Counted from the first letter of the stretch, positions 26,919-34,871 are shown. The stretch: 64,000 nucleotides of DNA from UMGS1840 sp045661305 (GCA_045661305.1 JAZRFJ010000006.1:1-64000); one strand, 5' to 3'. Notes: generated from the sequence alone by a model not told the origin. Translations and numbers: made by a program.

Positions 26919-26947
26919 TTGACATTTGACAAGTTTTTAGGTATAAT
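26919..26947 (+). promoter_or_regulatory. consensus sigma-A promoter of the rpmH cluster
   Basis: TTGACA (26919-26924), 17 bases, TATAAT (26942-26947). A second TTGACA at 26926-26931 lies only 10 bases from the -10 box and is not expected to act with it. Confidence 0.85.
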
Positions 26948-27004
26948 GGTTGGTGCTAAACTGAGTAAATAATGTTAATTTTAAATAAATGGAGGTGTCT
27001 TAGC

Positions 27005-27139
27005 ATGAAAAGAACATATCAGCCAAAGAAAAGACAGAGAAAAAGAGAGCATGGTTTCTTCAAAAGAATGAGAACAAGAAACGGCAGAAAAATTTTGGCT
27101 CGCAGAAGAGCAAGAGGCAGAGCAAGATTGAGTGCGTAA
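27005..27139 (+). CDS. rpmH: 50S ribosomal protein L34
   Basis: A 44-residue, highly basic protein, MKRTYQPKKRQRKREHGFFK onward, ending RARGRARLSA: a textbook L34. GGAGGTG is 7 bases upstream of the ATG. L34 is an early-binding protein of the large subunit. It leads the conserved cluster with rnpA, yidD, yidC and jag. The dnaA gene that normally flanks this cluster is absent; a GH26-like gene stands there instead. A hairpin between rpmH and rnpA may reduce read-through and explain much higher L34 than RnpA output. Confidence 0.97.
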   Translation: MKRTYQPKKRQRKREHGFFKRMRTRNGRKILARRRARGRARLSA

Positions 27140-27145
27140 TTTTTA

Positions 27146-27214
27146 AAAGTGTCGTGTTGAGATTTTAGGCAAATGAAAAAACACATTGTGTCTGCTCAGA
27201 ATACGACATTTTTT
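27146..27214 (+). terminator. possible attenuating hairpin between rpmH and rnpA
   Basis: TGTCGT (27150-27155) pairs with ACGACA (27203-27208), extended inward by GAG with CTC, and followed by TTTTTT. Flanking A residues can pair with the T-run. It is a large, imperfect terminator, plausible as a partial stop inside the operon. Confidence 0.5.
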
Positions 27215-27272
27215 ATTTAATTACTACATTTTAGACATTTTTGATGTTTTGTTAAAGGAGAATTGTTTTTTT

Positions 27273-27617
27273 ATGGCTAAAGGAAAAATAACTTCTCTTA
27301 CTGAAAACTATGAATTTCAGCGAGTGTATAAAAAAGGTGCTCCTCTTTACGGGAGATATATCGTTCTTTATCTTAGGAAAAACAATTCCGGTTGTATCCG
27401 TCTGGGTATAACTGCAACTAAAAAGATAGGAAAAGCGTGCAAAAGAAACAGAGCGAGAAGGCTTATTTTTGAAAGCTTCCGTCATATTTATCCGTATATA
27501 TGCGGGGAGTATGATATTGTAATTGTTGCAAAAGCTTCTATTATTGAAGCAACTTACTTTGATGTGCTTGAAGAGCTTAGAAGGCTTATAAAGAAAGCCG
27601 GTTTTTGTAATGAGTAA
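27273..27617 (+). CDS. rnpA: ribonuclease P protein component
   Basis: About 114 residues. RnpA binds the RNase P RNA and helps it recognise pre-tRNA leaders. The conserved parts are FQRVYKKGAPLYGRYIVLY near the N terminus, the basic RNR box in KKIGKACKRNRARRLIFES, and a YDIVIVAK strand. The frame is open to 27186, but ATG 27273 with AAAGGAG upstream and the family start MAKGKITSLTENYEFQRVY fix the start. The stop overlaps the yidD ATG by 8 bases, implying coupled translation. Confidence 0.93.
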   Translation: MAKGKITSLTENYEFQRVYKKGAPLYGRYIVLYLRKNNSGCIRLGITATKKIGKACKRNRARRLIFESFRHIYPYICGEYDIVIVAKASIIEATYFDVLEELRRLIKKAGFCNE

Positions 27618-27816
27618 AATTTTTGTGTTTTTGGTAAAATGTTACCAAAAATATATTTCACCGCTTAAAAAGCCTTGCTGCAGATTTTATCCCTCATGTT
27701 CCGAGTATGCGATTTTAGCTGTAAAAAAATACGGCTTTGTTAAGGGATTTTTAAAAGCAGTATGGCGTTTATTCCGGTGTAATCCGTTATCTAAAGGCGG
27801 AGTTGATTATCCTTAG
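27610..27816 (+). CDS. yidD: membrane protein insertion efficiency factor YidD
   Basis: A 68-residue small protein with an N-terminal amphipathic segment and the YidD core CCRFYPSCSEYAILAVKKYG, then GFLKAVWRLFRCNPLSKGG. It helps YidC-dependent membrane insertion. Its ATG overlaps the end of rnpA. It ends in TAG, the only intact gene in the window that does so, which shows that TAG acts as a stop here. yidC follows 41 bases later. Confidence 0.93.
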   Translation: MSKIFVFLVKCYQKYISPLKKPCCRFYPSCSEYAILAVKKYGFVKGFLKAVWRLFRCNPLSKGGVDYP

Positions 27817-27857
27817 TATTACTTAATTTACCAGAAAGGTTGAAAGAGTGACAGTAA

Positions 27858-28724
27858 ATGAACTTTCTTTATGAAATTTTAGGTACGGTACTTAGCTTTA
27901 TTTATAATATCGTTCCTAATTTCGGTTGGGCTGTAATTATTCTTACAGTTATTGTAAGGCTTATTTTGCTTCCGCTTACAATAAAGCAGCAAAATTCTAT
28001 GACAAATATGCAGAAGCTTCAGCCGGAGCTTGAAAAATTGCAGAAAAAATATGGAAAAGACAAAGAAAAACTCAGTGAAGAAACAATGAAACTGTATAAG
28101 GAATATAATGTAAATCCTATGGGAGGATGCTTACCTCTTCTTATACAGATGCCGATACTTATTGCTGTTTACGGTGTTATCCAAAGACCGATAACATATC
28201 TTCTTAAAATAAAGCTTCCAAACGGAGTTTTAGATGCACTTAAACAGACTGCTGCAGATACTGAGCTTAATATCGTTGCGTTTGTAAACAATAATTTATC
28301 AGCAGCACAGGAGCTTCTTGCAAAAGCAAAGCTTGATTTTGATTTGACAAGTCTTCAGATTAATTTCGATTTTCTTGGAATTAATTTAGGACTTACACCT
28401 AACAATCCGCAGGGGAACTATCTTTTATGGGCAATCCCTGTTGTTTGTGTTATAACATCTTTTTTGGTATCAAAGGTTTCACAGGCTACTCAGCCAAAAA
28501 AAGATAATAAGGACAAAAATCCACAGCAGGGTCAGATGAATGCGATGATGTATATATTCCCGTTTATGACAGGATATTTTTGCTACATTCTTCCGGCGGC
28601 TATGGGTATATACTGGGTTGCAGGTAATGTTCTTCAGATAATCCAGACAGTTGTGCTTAATAAAATTATGGCAAAAAAACTTGAAGATAATCTTTTAGCA
28701 GAAGAAAATAAAAAGAAAAAATAA
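27858..28724 (+). CDS. yidC: YidC/Oxa1 family membrane protein insertase
   Basis: A 288-residue insertase for inner membrane proteins. The first conserved helix has the hydrophilic-groove arginine in IVRLILLPLTIKQ (Arg34), followed by a charged cytoplasmic hairpin (QPELEKLQKKYGKDKEKL) and NPMGGCLPLLIQMPILIAVY. Two further helices and a basic tail end the protein. There is no lipoprotein signal, unlike Bacillus SpoIIIJ and YidC2, so the first helix starts almost at residue 1. It lies between yidD and jag in the usual order, and the gap to jag is only 16 bases. Confidence 0.95.
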   Translation: MNFLYEILGTVLSFIYNIVPNFGWAVIILTVIVRLILLPLTIKQQNSMTNMQKLQPELEKLQKKYGKDKEKLSEETMKLYKEYNVNPMGGCLPLLIQMPILIAVYGVIQRPITYLLKIKLPNGVLDALKQTAADTELNIVAFVNNNLSAAQELLAKAKLDFDLTSLQINFDFLGINLGLTPNNPQGNYLLWAIPVVCVITSFLVSKVSQATQPKKDNKDKNPQQGQMNAMMYIFPFMTGYFCYILPAAMGIYWVAGNVLQIIQTVVLNKIMAKKLEDNLLAEENKKKK

Positions 28725-28740
28725 GAAAGGATATATAGTT

Positions 28741-29550
28741 GTGAGAGAAACAATAGCAACAGGAAAAACAATTGAAGAAGCAAAAGCAAACGGCGCAAAT
28801 GAACTTAATGTAAGTGTTGATGATGTAACAATAGAAGTTTTGGAAGCACCTAAATCCGGTTTTTTAGGCTTGGGTGCAAAGCCTGCTAAGCTTCTTGTAA
28901 GATATATGGACCCGGAAGAAGAAAAAAGAAAAGAAGAAAAGAAGAAAAACGATATAAAGAAAAAAGAAAATCGTGCCCCAAAAGCTGTAAAAAAGGAAGA
29001 AATTAAAGAAACAGACTTGGGAAATGGGCCAAAGGCTGTTTGCGAAGCCGAGCAGAAGGTTGAAGAAGAGTTTGTTCCTAACGAACAGAGTATTCCATTT
29101 TTAGAAGGCTTTTTAAAAGACCTTTTTGCAAAAATGGGCTTTGAGGTTTCTTTTAACTTTAAAAGAGATGGAAAGTTTATTATAGTTGACCTTATTGGAG
29201 ATGAAACAGGTATCCTTATAGGAAAACATGGCGATACACTTGATTCTATCCAGCATATTGTTCAGCTTGCATTTAATAAGGCAGTAAAGGGTAAGGAAAA
29301 AATCCGTATTGATACTGAAGGGTACAGAGAAAAAAGAGAAAAAACTCTTGTTGCCCTTGCAAAAAGTATTGCAAGCAAAGTTATTAAGTCAAAAAACAAA
29401 TATGAGCTTGAACCGATGAAAGCATATGAAAGAAAGATTATTCATTCAACCTTACAGAGCTATCCTATGCTTACAACTTACAGCGTTGGTGTTGAGCCGG
29501 ACAGAAGACTTATAGTGGCATTTAAGCACAGAAATCAGGAGTACAAATAA
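28741..29550 (+). CDS. jag: Jag/KhpB RNA-binding protein
   Basis: A 269-residue protein with an N-terminal Jag domain (TGKTIEEAKANGANELNV), a lysine- and glutamate-rich linker at about 60-110, a KH domain with GILIGKHGDTLDSIQ, and a C-terminal R3H domain (KAYERKIIHSTLQSY, then GVEPDRRLIV). In Firmicutes it works with KhpA as an RNA chaperone and affects cell wall growth. GTG start with AAAGGA nine bases upstream. It is the last gene of the rpmH cluster, with a strong terminator after it. Confidence 0.95.
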   Translation: MRETIATGKTIEEAKANGANELNVSVDDVTIEVLEAPKSGFLGLGAKPAKLLVRYMDPEEEKRKEEKKKNDIKKKENRAPKAVKKEEIKETDLGNGPKAVCEAEQKVEEEFVPNEQSIPFLEGFLKDLFAKMGFEVSFNFKRDGKFIIVDLIGDETGILIGKHGDTLDSIQHIVQLAFNKAVKGKEKIRIDTEGYREKREKTLVALAKSIASKVIKSKNKYELEPMKAYERKIIHSTLQSYPMLTTYSVGVEPDRRLIVAFKHRNQEYK

Positions 29551-29557
29551 AAAAAGT

Positions 29558-29595
29558 GCCGGGTAAAGTTTTTTAAGAGCTTTACCCGGCTTTTT
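29558..29595 (+). terminator. terminator of the rpmH-jag cluster
   Basis: GCCGGGTAAAG (29558-29568) pairs with CTTTACCCGGC (29580-29590) in an 11-bp perfect stem, followed by five T. Confidence 0.93.
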
Positions 29596-29624
29596 GAGAT
29601 TTTTTTAAATAGAAAGAGATTTAC

Positions 29625-30401
29625 ATGAGAATTTTGGCAGTAGGTGATGTAGTCAGCCGATGTGGAGTCGATTATATTGCTAATAATTTAAAAAAACTTA
29701 TAAAGGAAAAGGATATTGATTTTATAGTTATAAACGGTGAAAATTCGTTCCGTGGAAAAGGTATAAGCAAGGAAATATGCGATATTCTTTTTGACTCAGG
29801 TGCAGATTGTATCACACTTGGAAATCATGCGTTTTCAAAAAAAGGAGTTAAAAAAGCGTTTGAAACATATCCTTCAAATGTTTTAAGACCTATAAATATG
29901 GGCGATGATTTTTCGGGGAAAGGGCACAGCATTATTTCTAAAAACGGTGTGGAAGTCGGCGTGATAAACGCGATAGGAAGAATTTATATGTCCGAAGCTT
30001 GTGACCCGTTTTCATATACTGACAAAGCTTTAAAAGAAATGGAAAATGAGGGCGTTAAAATTATAATTGCAGATTTTCATGCTGAGGCAACAAGTGAAAA
30101 GCTCGCTTTCGGTCATTATTTTGACGGAAGAATTTCCGCAGTTTTCGGAACGCATACTCATGTTCCCACAGCAGATGCTAAAATTTTAAGAGGCGGAACG
30201 GGATATATAACCGATGTAGGAATGACCGGCTCAAAGGACGGAATACTTGGTTTAAAAAAGGAAAGCTCTATAAATAAAATCGTATTTGATATTACCGAGC
30301 CTTTTGAGTGGTGTGAAACAAACCCTTCACTAAACGGCGTCATTTTTGATGTTTGTGAGGAAACGGGAAAATGTACAAATATCGAGAGAATTGACTATTA
30401 A
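29625..30401 (+). CDS. YmdB family metallophosphoesterase
   Basis: A 258-residue calcineurin-like phosphodiesterase of the YmdB type (TIGR00282). Bacillus YmdB hydrolyses 2',3'-cyclic nucleotides and cyclic AMP and affects biofilm choice. Metal-binding motifs are visible in order: GDVV at the N terminus, INGENS, TLGNH, DFHAEATSEK and GTHTHVPTAD, then the family segment ITDVGMTGSKDGILG. Length is normal. ATG 29625 follows the jag terminator; no strong separate promoter was identified, though AGAAAGAG is close upstream. In many Firmicutes ymdB lies after rny, which is not present here. Confidence 0.9.
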   Translation: MRILAVGDVVSRCGVDYIANNLKKLIKEKDIDFIVINGENSFRGKGISKEICDILFDSGADCITLGNHAFSKKGVKKAFETYPSNVLRPINMGDDFSGKGHSIISKNGVEVGVINAIGRIYMSEACDPFSYTDKALKEMENEGVKIIIADFHAEATSEKLAFGHYFDGRISAVFGTHTHVPTADAKILRGGTGYITDVGMTGSKDGILGLKKESSINKIVFDITEPFEWCETNPSLNGVIFDVCEETGKCTNIERIDY

Positions 30402-30465
30402 AAAGAGAATAAACCAAAACAAAAGAAATCGAAAGAAACAAAAAATAAAAAAATGGAAAAAACTA

Positions 30466-30494
30466 TTGCAAAAATATAAATTAAGTGGTATAAT
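30466..30494 (+). promoter_or_regulatory. sigma-A promoter of the amino acid ABC operon
   Basis: TTGCAA (30466-30471), 17 bases, TATAAT (30489-30494), 57 bases before the ATG of the binding protein. Confidence 0.72.
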
Positions 30495-30551
30495 TAGATA
30501 CATACAAAAAAGTTTAAAATTTAAAGTTTTTTTAAAAACGGAGGAAAAATT

Positions 30552-31313
30552 ATGAAAAAGATTATTACTTTGGCTTTAGTAGCCTTGATGGTTGTTAGTT
30601 TATTTGCAGGATGCGGACAGAAAGCAGATGACAATAAGCTTATAATGGCAACAAATGCAGAATTTCCACCATATGAATTTATGGAAGACGGAAAAGTTGT
30701 AGGAATTGATGCTGAAATTGCACAGGCTATTGCTGATAAACTCGGAAAAGAACTTGTTATTGAAAATGTTGACTTTGATTCACTTATCCCTGGTGTTCAG
30801 ACAGGTAAATTTGATTTTTCAATGGCAGGTATGACTGTTACTGAAGAAAGACTTCAGCAGGTTGATTTCACACAGACTTATGCAAAAGGTATTCAGTCTG
30901 TAATCGTAAAAGAAGATTCAGCTATTAAGAGTGTAGACGATTTGTTTAAAGACGGTGCAAACAACAAAGTAGGTGTTCAGCTTGCTACAACAGGTGACAT
31001 TTATTGTACAGGTGACATCGAAGATGCAGGTCTTGGTTCAATAGAAAGATATAACAAAGGCGCTGATGCTGTTATGGCACTTACATCAGGAAAAATTGAC
31101 TGTGTTGTTATAGATAATGAGCCTGCAAAGGTTTTCGTTGCAAACAATGAAGGACTTAAAATTCTTGATACAGAATATATCGAAGAAGATTATGCAGCCG
31201 CTGTATCAAAAGACAAACCTGAATTGCTTGAAGCTATAAATAAAGCACTCGGCGAGCTTATTGAAGACGGAACAGTTGCAAAAATTGTTGAAAAATATAT
31301 TCCTGCTGAATAA
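30552..31313 (+). CDS. polar amino acid ABC transporter substrate-binding lipoprotein
   Basis: A 253-residue family 3 extracellular solute-binding protein. A lipoprotein signal ends in LFAGC, with Cys21 as the lipid-modified residue. The mature part starts LIMATNAEFPPYEFMEDGKVVG and continues with GIDAEIAQAIADKLG, the signature of amino acid binding proteins, then SMAGMTVTEERLQQVDFT. The ligand could be glutamine, arginine, cystine or another polar amino acid. GGAGG precedes the ATG. A hairpin terminator follows and the permease and ATPase genes come next, so binding protein is probably made in excess. Confidence 0.92.
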   Translation: MKKIITLALVALMVVSLFAGCGQKADDNKLIMATNAEFPPYEFMEDGKVVGIDAEIAQAIADKLGKELVIENVDFDSLIPGVQTGKFDFSMAGMTVTEERLQQVDFTQTYAKGIQSVIVKEDSAIKSVDDLFKDGANNKVGVQLATTGDIYCTGDIEDAGLGSIERYNKGADAVMALTSGKIDCVVIDNEPAKVFVANNEGLKILDTEYIEEDYAAAVSKDKPELLEAINKALGELIEDGTVAKIVEKYIPAE

Positions 31314-31328
31314 AAGAAAATAAAAATT

Positions 31329-31357
31329 AAGGGCTGTTTGGTCACAGCCCTTTTTTT
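31329..31357 (+). terminator. intercistronic terminator/attenuator after the binding protein
   Basis: AAGGGCTGT (31329-31337) pairs with ACAGCCCTT (31344-31352), loop TTGGTC, and seven T. It lies inside the ABC operon; no new promoter was seen before the permease, so partial read-through is likely. Confidence 0.85.
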
Positions 31358-31407
31358 GAAGTTATCCTGATATTTTTATTTGTGCATGAGAAAGGAACTT
31401 TAAAAAA

Positions 31408-32136
31408 ATGCCTGAATGGATTTTAAAGCTGGGCAGAGATTTTCACACTGCCTTTATAGAAGATAATAGGTGGAAATATTTAACCGAGGGGATCAGAAAT
31501 ACTCTTATACTCACTTTTTTTGCTCTTATACTTGGAGTTATACTTGGTGTTGTTATTGCTGCTATCCGTGCAACCTATGATAAGCAGTACAGCGTTATGA
31601 AAAACGGTATCGGAAAAGTGCTTCTTAGCATAGGAAATGCTATATGTAAGGTATACCTTACAGTTATAAGAGGAACACCTGCAATGGTGCAGATACTTAT
31701 TATATTTTTTATAATTATGGCAAGCTCGGATAATAAAATGCTTTGCGGAATTATAGCTTTTGGTATTAATTCCGGTGCGTATGTTGCCGAAATTATACGA
31801 GGCGGAATAATGAGTATTGACATAGGTCAGACCGAGGCGGGAAGGTCGCTTGGGTTTAATTATGTGCAGACAATGTGGTATATTGTTATGCCTCAGACTT
31901 TTAAAAACATACTTCCTGCACTTGCAAATGAGTTTATAGTTTTGTTAAAGGAAACTGCTATTGCGGGTTATGTTGGCGTAACTGATTTGACAAGAGGTGC
32001 AAACATTATAAGAGGTGTTACATATCAGAGCTTCTGGCCGCTTTTAGCTATTGCGGCAGTATATCTTGTAATGGTTATGTTTTTCTCATATCTTGTAGGA
32101 AAACTGGAGAGGAGACTGAGAAGTGATGAACGCTAA
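31408..32136 (+). CDS. polar amino acid ABC transporter permease
   Basis: A 242-residue HisM/GlnP-type membrane subunit. About five hydrophobic segments are present, with the typical TVIRGTPAMVQILIIFF segment, GAYVAEIIRGGI, and the EAA loop EAGRSLGFNYVQTMWYIVMP that contacts the ATPase. AAAGGA lies 11 bases before the ATG. The 3' end overlaps the start of the ATPase gene. One permease gene suggests a homodimeric channel. It works with the lipoprotein at 30552 and the ATPase at 32126. Confidence 0.93.
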   Translation: MPEWILKLGRDFHTAFIEDNRWKYLTEGIRNTLILTFFALILGVILGVVIAAIRATYDKQYSVMKNGIGKVLLSIGNAICKVYLTVIRGTPAMVQILIIFFIIMASSDNKMLCGIIAFGINSGAYVAEIIRGGIMSIDIGQTEAGRSLGFNYVQTMWYIVMPQTFKNILPALANEFIVLLKETAIAGYVGVTDLTRGANIIRGVTYQSFWPLLAIAAVYLVMVMFFSYLVGKLERRLRSDER

Positions 32137-32866
32137 TTCTATAATAAAATGCGAGAATTTATGTAAATTTTTCGGAGACTCTATCCATGCTCTTGAAAAT
32201 GTAAATGCCGAAATCAAAAAAGGCGAGGTTGTTGTTATTATCGGTCCGTCAGGCTCAGGTAAATCAACATTTTTAAGGTCACTTAATTTACTCGAGTCGC
32301 TTACTTCGGGAAAGATTTTTTTTGAAGGAATTGACATAACTGACAAAAATGTGGATATAAATAAACATAGAAGAAAAATGGGAATGGTATTTCAGCAGTT
32401 TAATCTTTTTCCGCATATGACTGTTCTTAAAAATCTTACTTTGGGTCCTGTTAAGCTTCTTGGGCTAAAAGAGGAAGATGCAAAGGAAGAGGCTTTAAAA
32501 AAGCTTGAGAGAGTAGGACTTAAAGACAGAGCAGACGCATATCCGTCACAGCTTTCAGGCGGACAGAAGCAAAGAGTTGCGATTGTCAGAGCGCTTTGTA
32601 TGAATCCCGATGTTATGCTTTTTGATGAGCCTACAAGTGCGTTAGACCCTGAAATGGTAGGCGAGGTTTTAGATGTTATGAAAGAACTTGCACACGAGGG
32701 TATGACTATGGTTGTTGTTACTCACGAAATGGGATTTGCAAAAGAAGTTGCCGACAGGGTAATTTTTATGGACAGCGGAATGATTGTTGAAGAAGGAACA
32801 CCCGAGGAAATTTTTGAAAATCCGAAGAATGAAAGAACAAAGTCATTTTTGAACAAGGTTTTATAA
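32126..32866 (+). CDS. polar amino acid ABC transporter ATP-binding protein (GlnQ-like)
   Basis: A cytoplasmic ABC ATPase of about 246 residues. Walker A is GPSGSGKST, the Q-loop is MVFQQFNLFPHMTV, the signature is LSGGQKQRVAIVRA, Walker B is MLFDEPTSALD, and the switch histidine is VVTHEM. It energises the permease encoded just upstream, whose stop it overlaps. Either GTG 32123 (8 bases after GAGAGGAG) or ATG 32126 could start it; they differ by one residue. Confidence 0.95.
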   Translation: MNANSIIKCENLCKFFGDSIHALENVNAEIKKGEVVVIIGPSGSGKSTFLRSLNLLESLTSGKIFFEGIDITDKNVDINKHRRKMGMVFQQFNLFPHMTVLKNLTLGPVKLLGLKEEDAKEEALKKLERVGLKDRADAYPSQLSGGQKQRVAIVRALCMNPDVMLFDEPTSALDPEMVGEVLDVMKELAHEGMTMVVVTHEMGFAKEVADRVIFMDSGMIVEEGTPEEIFENPKNERTKSFLNKVL

Positions 32867-32891
32867 AACAGTATCGAAAGGATGGTTTAGT

Positions 32892-33251
32892 ATGCCACTT
32901 AAAAAAATTAACGATGTCGGCGATATAACTATAATGGAAAAAGCTATTGAAGAAATAGCAGGGTATGCCGCAACACACTGCTATGGTGTTGTTGGAATGT
33001 GTGAAAAAAATCCTACTGAAGTAGTAAAAAAGATATTTGGTGCAGACAAAAGCCTAAGACATGGAATTAAAGCAACTATTAAAGATGATGCAGTAACGAT
33101 TGACATTCATATCCGTGTAAGCTACGGCGTTAATATCAAGGCAATAGGAGAAAATGTAAAACAGGATATTTCTTATGCTGTTACAAATATGACAAACGCA
33201 AAAATAAAAACTATCAATGTTTTTGTAGACGACATTGTTGTCATTAAATAA
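32892..33251 (+). CDS. Asp23/Gls24 family envelope stress protein (YloU-like)
   Basis: A 119-residue Asp23-family protein with the typical start (GDITIMEKAIEEIAGYAATH), the VVGMCEK segment and a repeated beta structure (VTIDIHIRVSYGVNIKAIGENVKQ). Members are abundant, membrane-associated or cytoplasmic proteins tied to envelope stress and fatty acid metabolism; the exact role is unclear. It is followed after 12 bases by the DAK2-domain gene, the conserved yloU-yloV order of Firmicutes, and then by recG. GAAAGGATGG lies upstream of the ATG. Confidence 0.9.
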   Translation: MPLKKINDVGDITIMEKAIEEIAGYAATHCYGVVGMCEKNPTEVVKKIFGADKSLRHGIKATIKDDAVTIDIHIRVSYGVNIKAIGENVKQDISYAVTNMTNAKIKTINVFVDDIVVIK

Positions 33252-33263
33252 GGAGTAGAGCAA

Positions 33264-34424
33264 ATGATTACTAAAATTGACGGTGCTATGCTTGCACAGA
33301 TGATACAGGCGGCAAGAGTCTCTTTATCAAATAAAAAAGATGAGCTTAATGCGCTTAATGTGTTCCCTGTTCCTGACGGTGATACAGGTACAAATATGTC
33401 AATGACATTTAATGCTGCAGCAAGCGTTGCAAAAGATAATTCAGAAACTGTAAGCACTGTTTTAGACAGTGTTTCTATGGCAGCCTTAAGAGGTGCAAGA
33501 GGAAACTCAGGCGTTATTTTGTCACAGCTTCTTCGAGGTATGGCAAAAGGCGTTAAAGGAAAAACAGAAATAGGTGTTGACGAGCTGGAGCAGGCTTTTG
33601 TGATGGGTACAAAAACAGCATATGCTGCTATTATGAAGCCAACAGAGGGAACAATTCTTACAGTTTTTCGTCTTATGAGTGAGTACATCACAGCTCACAA
33701 GGGCGAATATGAAGATTTGTGTGTTATGTTTGAAGATGCAAAAAATGCAGCTTATGATGCCTTGATGCAGACACCTGAAATGCTTCCTAAATTAAAGCAG
33801 GCAGGTGTTGTGGATTCAGGCGGTAAAGGTGTTTACTATATAATTGCCGGAATGGCTGACTATCTTAAAACAGGGGAAATCCCTGAAGAAGTTGAACAAA
33901 CCGGTGAAGAAAAGGGAATGCAGGAAAGGGAAGAGGATATTACTTTCGGCTATTGTACTGAATTTATAATCCAGAACAAAGACAGAAAGAAAAATGAGCT
34001 TGCCAAAAAGTATGCAAACTTAGGTGACAGTATAGTTGTTGTTGCAGATGAGGACATTATTAAGGTGCATATTCATACAGATGACCCAGGTATAGTTATT
34101 TCCGAGGCACTCAAAATAGGCCCGCTTATCAATATAAAAATTGATAATATGCGTTACCAGAATGAAATGCTTGAGGAAAAAAATAAGAAAGAAGCAAAAG
34201 AAGATAAGCCAAGAGTGCCTTTTGCTTTTGTAAGTGTTTCAACAGGCGAGGGCTTTAAGAATATATATAATGAGCTTGGTATTGAATATATCGTTTCGGG
34301 CGGACAGTCAATGAATCCGAGTGCGGAGGATATTTTAGAGGTAGCAAACAGAACTAACGCAGATGTGGTTTATGTTTTTCCGAATAACAAAAATATTATT
34401 CTTGCTTCACAGCAGGCAAGCTAG
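33264..34424 (+). CDS. fakA: fatty acid kinase FakA-like protein, N-terminal part cut by an in-frame TAG
   Basis: A 386-codon frame carrying the DAK2/DhaL kinase domain (LNVFPVPDGDTGTNMSMT, AALRGARGNSGVILSQLLRG) and the middle domain up to VVYVFPNNKNIILASQQAS. Intact FakA/YloV proteins are about 550 residues. The same frame continues for 149 codons after TAG 34422-34424 with clear homologous sequence (LYEGKKVVVPTTS, then to 34871). The codon aligned with TAG is usually Glu in this family, so one GAG-to-TAG change explains it. FakA phosphorylates fatty acids bound to FakB; the C-terminal part is thought to contact FakB, so the truncated product may be inactive. Neighbours asp23 and recG are intact. 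Confidence 0.88.
   Translation: MITKIDGAMLAQMIQAARVSLSNKKDELNALNVFPVPDGDTGTNMSMTFNAAASVAKDNSETVSTVLDSVSMAALRGARGNSGVILSQLLRGMAKGVKGKTEIGVDELEQAFVMGTKTAYAAIMKPTEGTILTVFRLMSEYITAHKGEYEDLCVMFEDAKNAAYDALMQTPEMLPKLKQAGVVDSGGKGVYYIIAGMADYLKTGEIPEEVEQTGEEKGMQEREEDITFGYCTEFIIQNKDRKKNELAKKYANLGDSIVVVADEDIIKVHIHTDDPGIVISEALKIGPLINIKIDNMRYQNEMLEEKNKKEAKEDKPRVPFAFVSVSTGEGFKNIYNELGIEYIVSGGQSMNPSAEDILEVANRTNADVVYVFPNNKNIILASQQAS
34422..34424 (+). other. in-frame amber codon in fakA
   Basis: TAG at codon 387 of a 535-codon frame that is otherwise uninterrupted from 33264 to 34871. No frameshift is present. The sequence on both sides stays homologous to FakA. It may be a true nonsense mutation, a sequencing or assembly error, or a codon read through by a suppressor. 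Confidence 0.9.
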
Positions 34425-34871
34425 CTTTATGAGGGTAAAAAGGTTGTTGTACCTACAACAAGCTTAGCTGATGTATTTCCTTGTATGGTAAGCTTTGACG
34501 AAACAAAAAATGAGGACGAAAACCTTGCAACTATGGTTGAAGTTCTTTCAAATGTTAAAAACGGTCAGGTAACTTATGCTGTAAGAGATTCTGTTTTTGA
34601 TGATGTTAAAATCAAAGAGGGCGAAATTATGGGCCTTTGCGGAAGCAGTATTCTTACAAAGGGAAAAGACATAAATAAAGTAACACAGACCTTAATCGGA
34701 AAGCTTATTGACGATAACAGCCAGATGGTTACTGTTTATGCAGGTAAAGACATTTCATCAGATGTTATGAATGAGCTTGAAGAGGCTTGCACTAAGAAAT
34801 TTAAAAATACTGAATTTTCATTTTACAGAGGCGACCAGCCCGTGTATTATTATCTTGTTTCTGTTGAATAA
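34425..34871 (+). pseudogene. C-terminal fragment of FakA downstream of the amber codon
   Basis: 149 codons of the FakA C-terminal domain (VPTTSLADVFPCMVSF, GEIMGLCGSSILTKGKDI, VTVYAGKDISSDVM), ending at the TAA 34869-34871, two bases before the recG ATG. An internal ATG at 34485 could start a 128-residue peptide but has no Shine-Dalgarno sequence, so independent translation is unlikely. With read-through of TAG the full protein would be about 535 residues, close to family size. The reading frame shows no further damage, which points to a recent change or an artefact. Confidence 0.75.

Noticed and set aside
26926..26931. Second TTGACA upstream of rpmH
   Set aside because: It is only 10 bases from the -10 box; the TTGACA at 26919 has the correct 17-base spacing.
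26845..27004. Replication origin next to rpmH
   Set aside because: No TTATCCACA-like boxes or AT-rich unwinding repeats were seen, and dnaA is absent.
33173..33691. 172-codon minus-strand frame over asp23 and fakA
   Set aside because: It is antisense to two recognised genes and matches no family.
34422..34424. Selenocysteine or programmed pyrrolysine insertion
   Set aside because: Selenocysteine uses TGA; the family normally has Glu here, not a catalytic residue, and no pyl genes are in the window.
34485..34871. Second fakA part as an independent 128-residue gene
   Set aside because: Its ATG has no Shine-Dalgarno sequence and the homology extends upstream of it to the TAG, so it is a continuation of the same domain.
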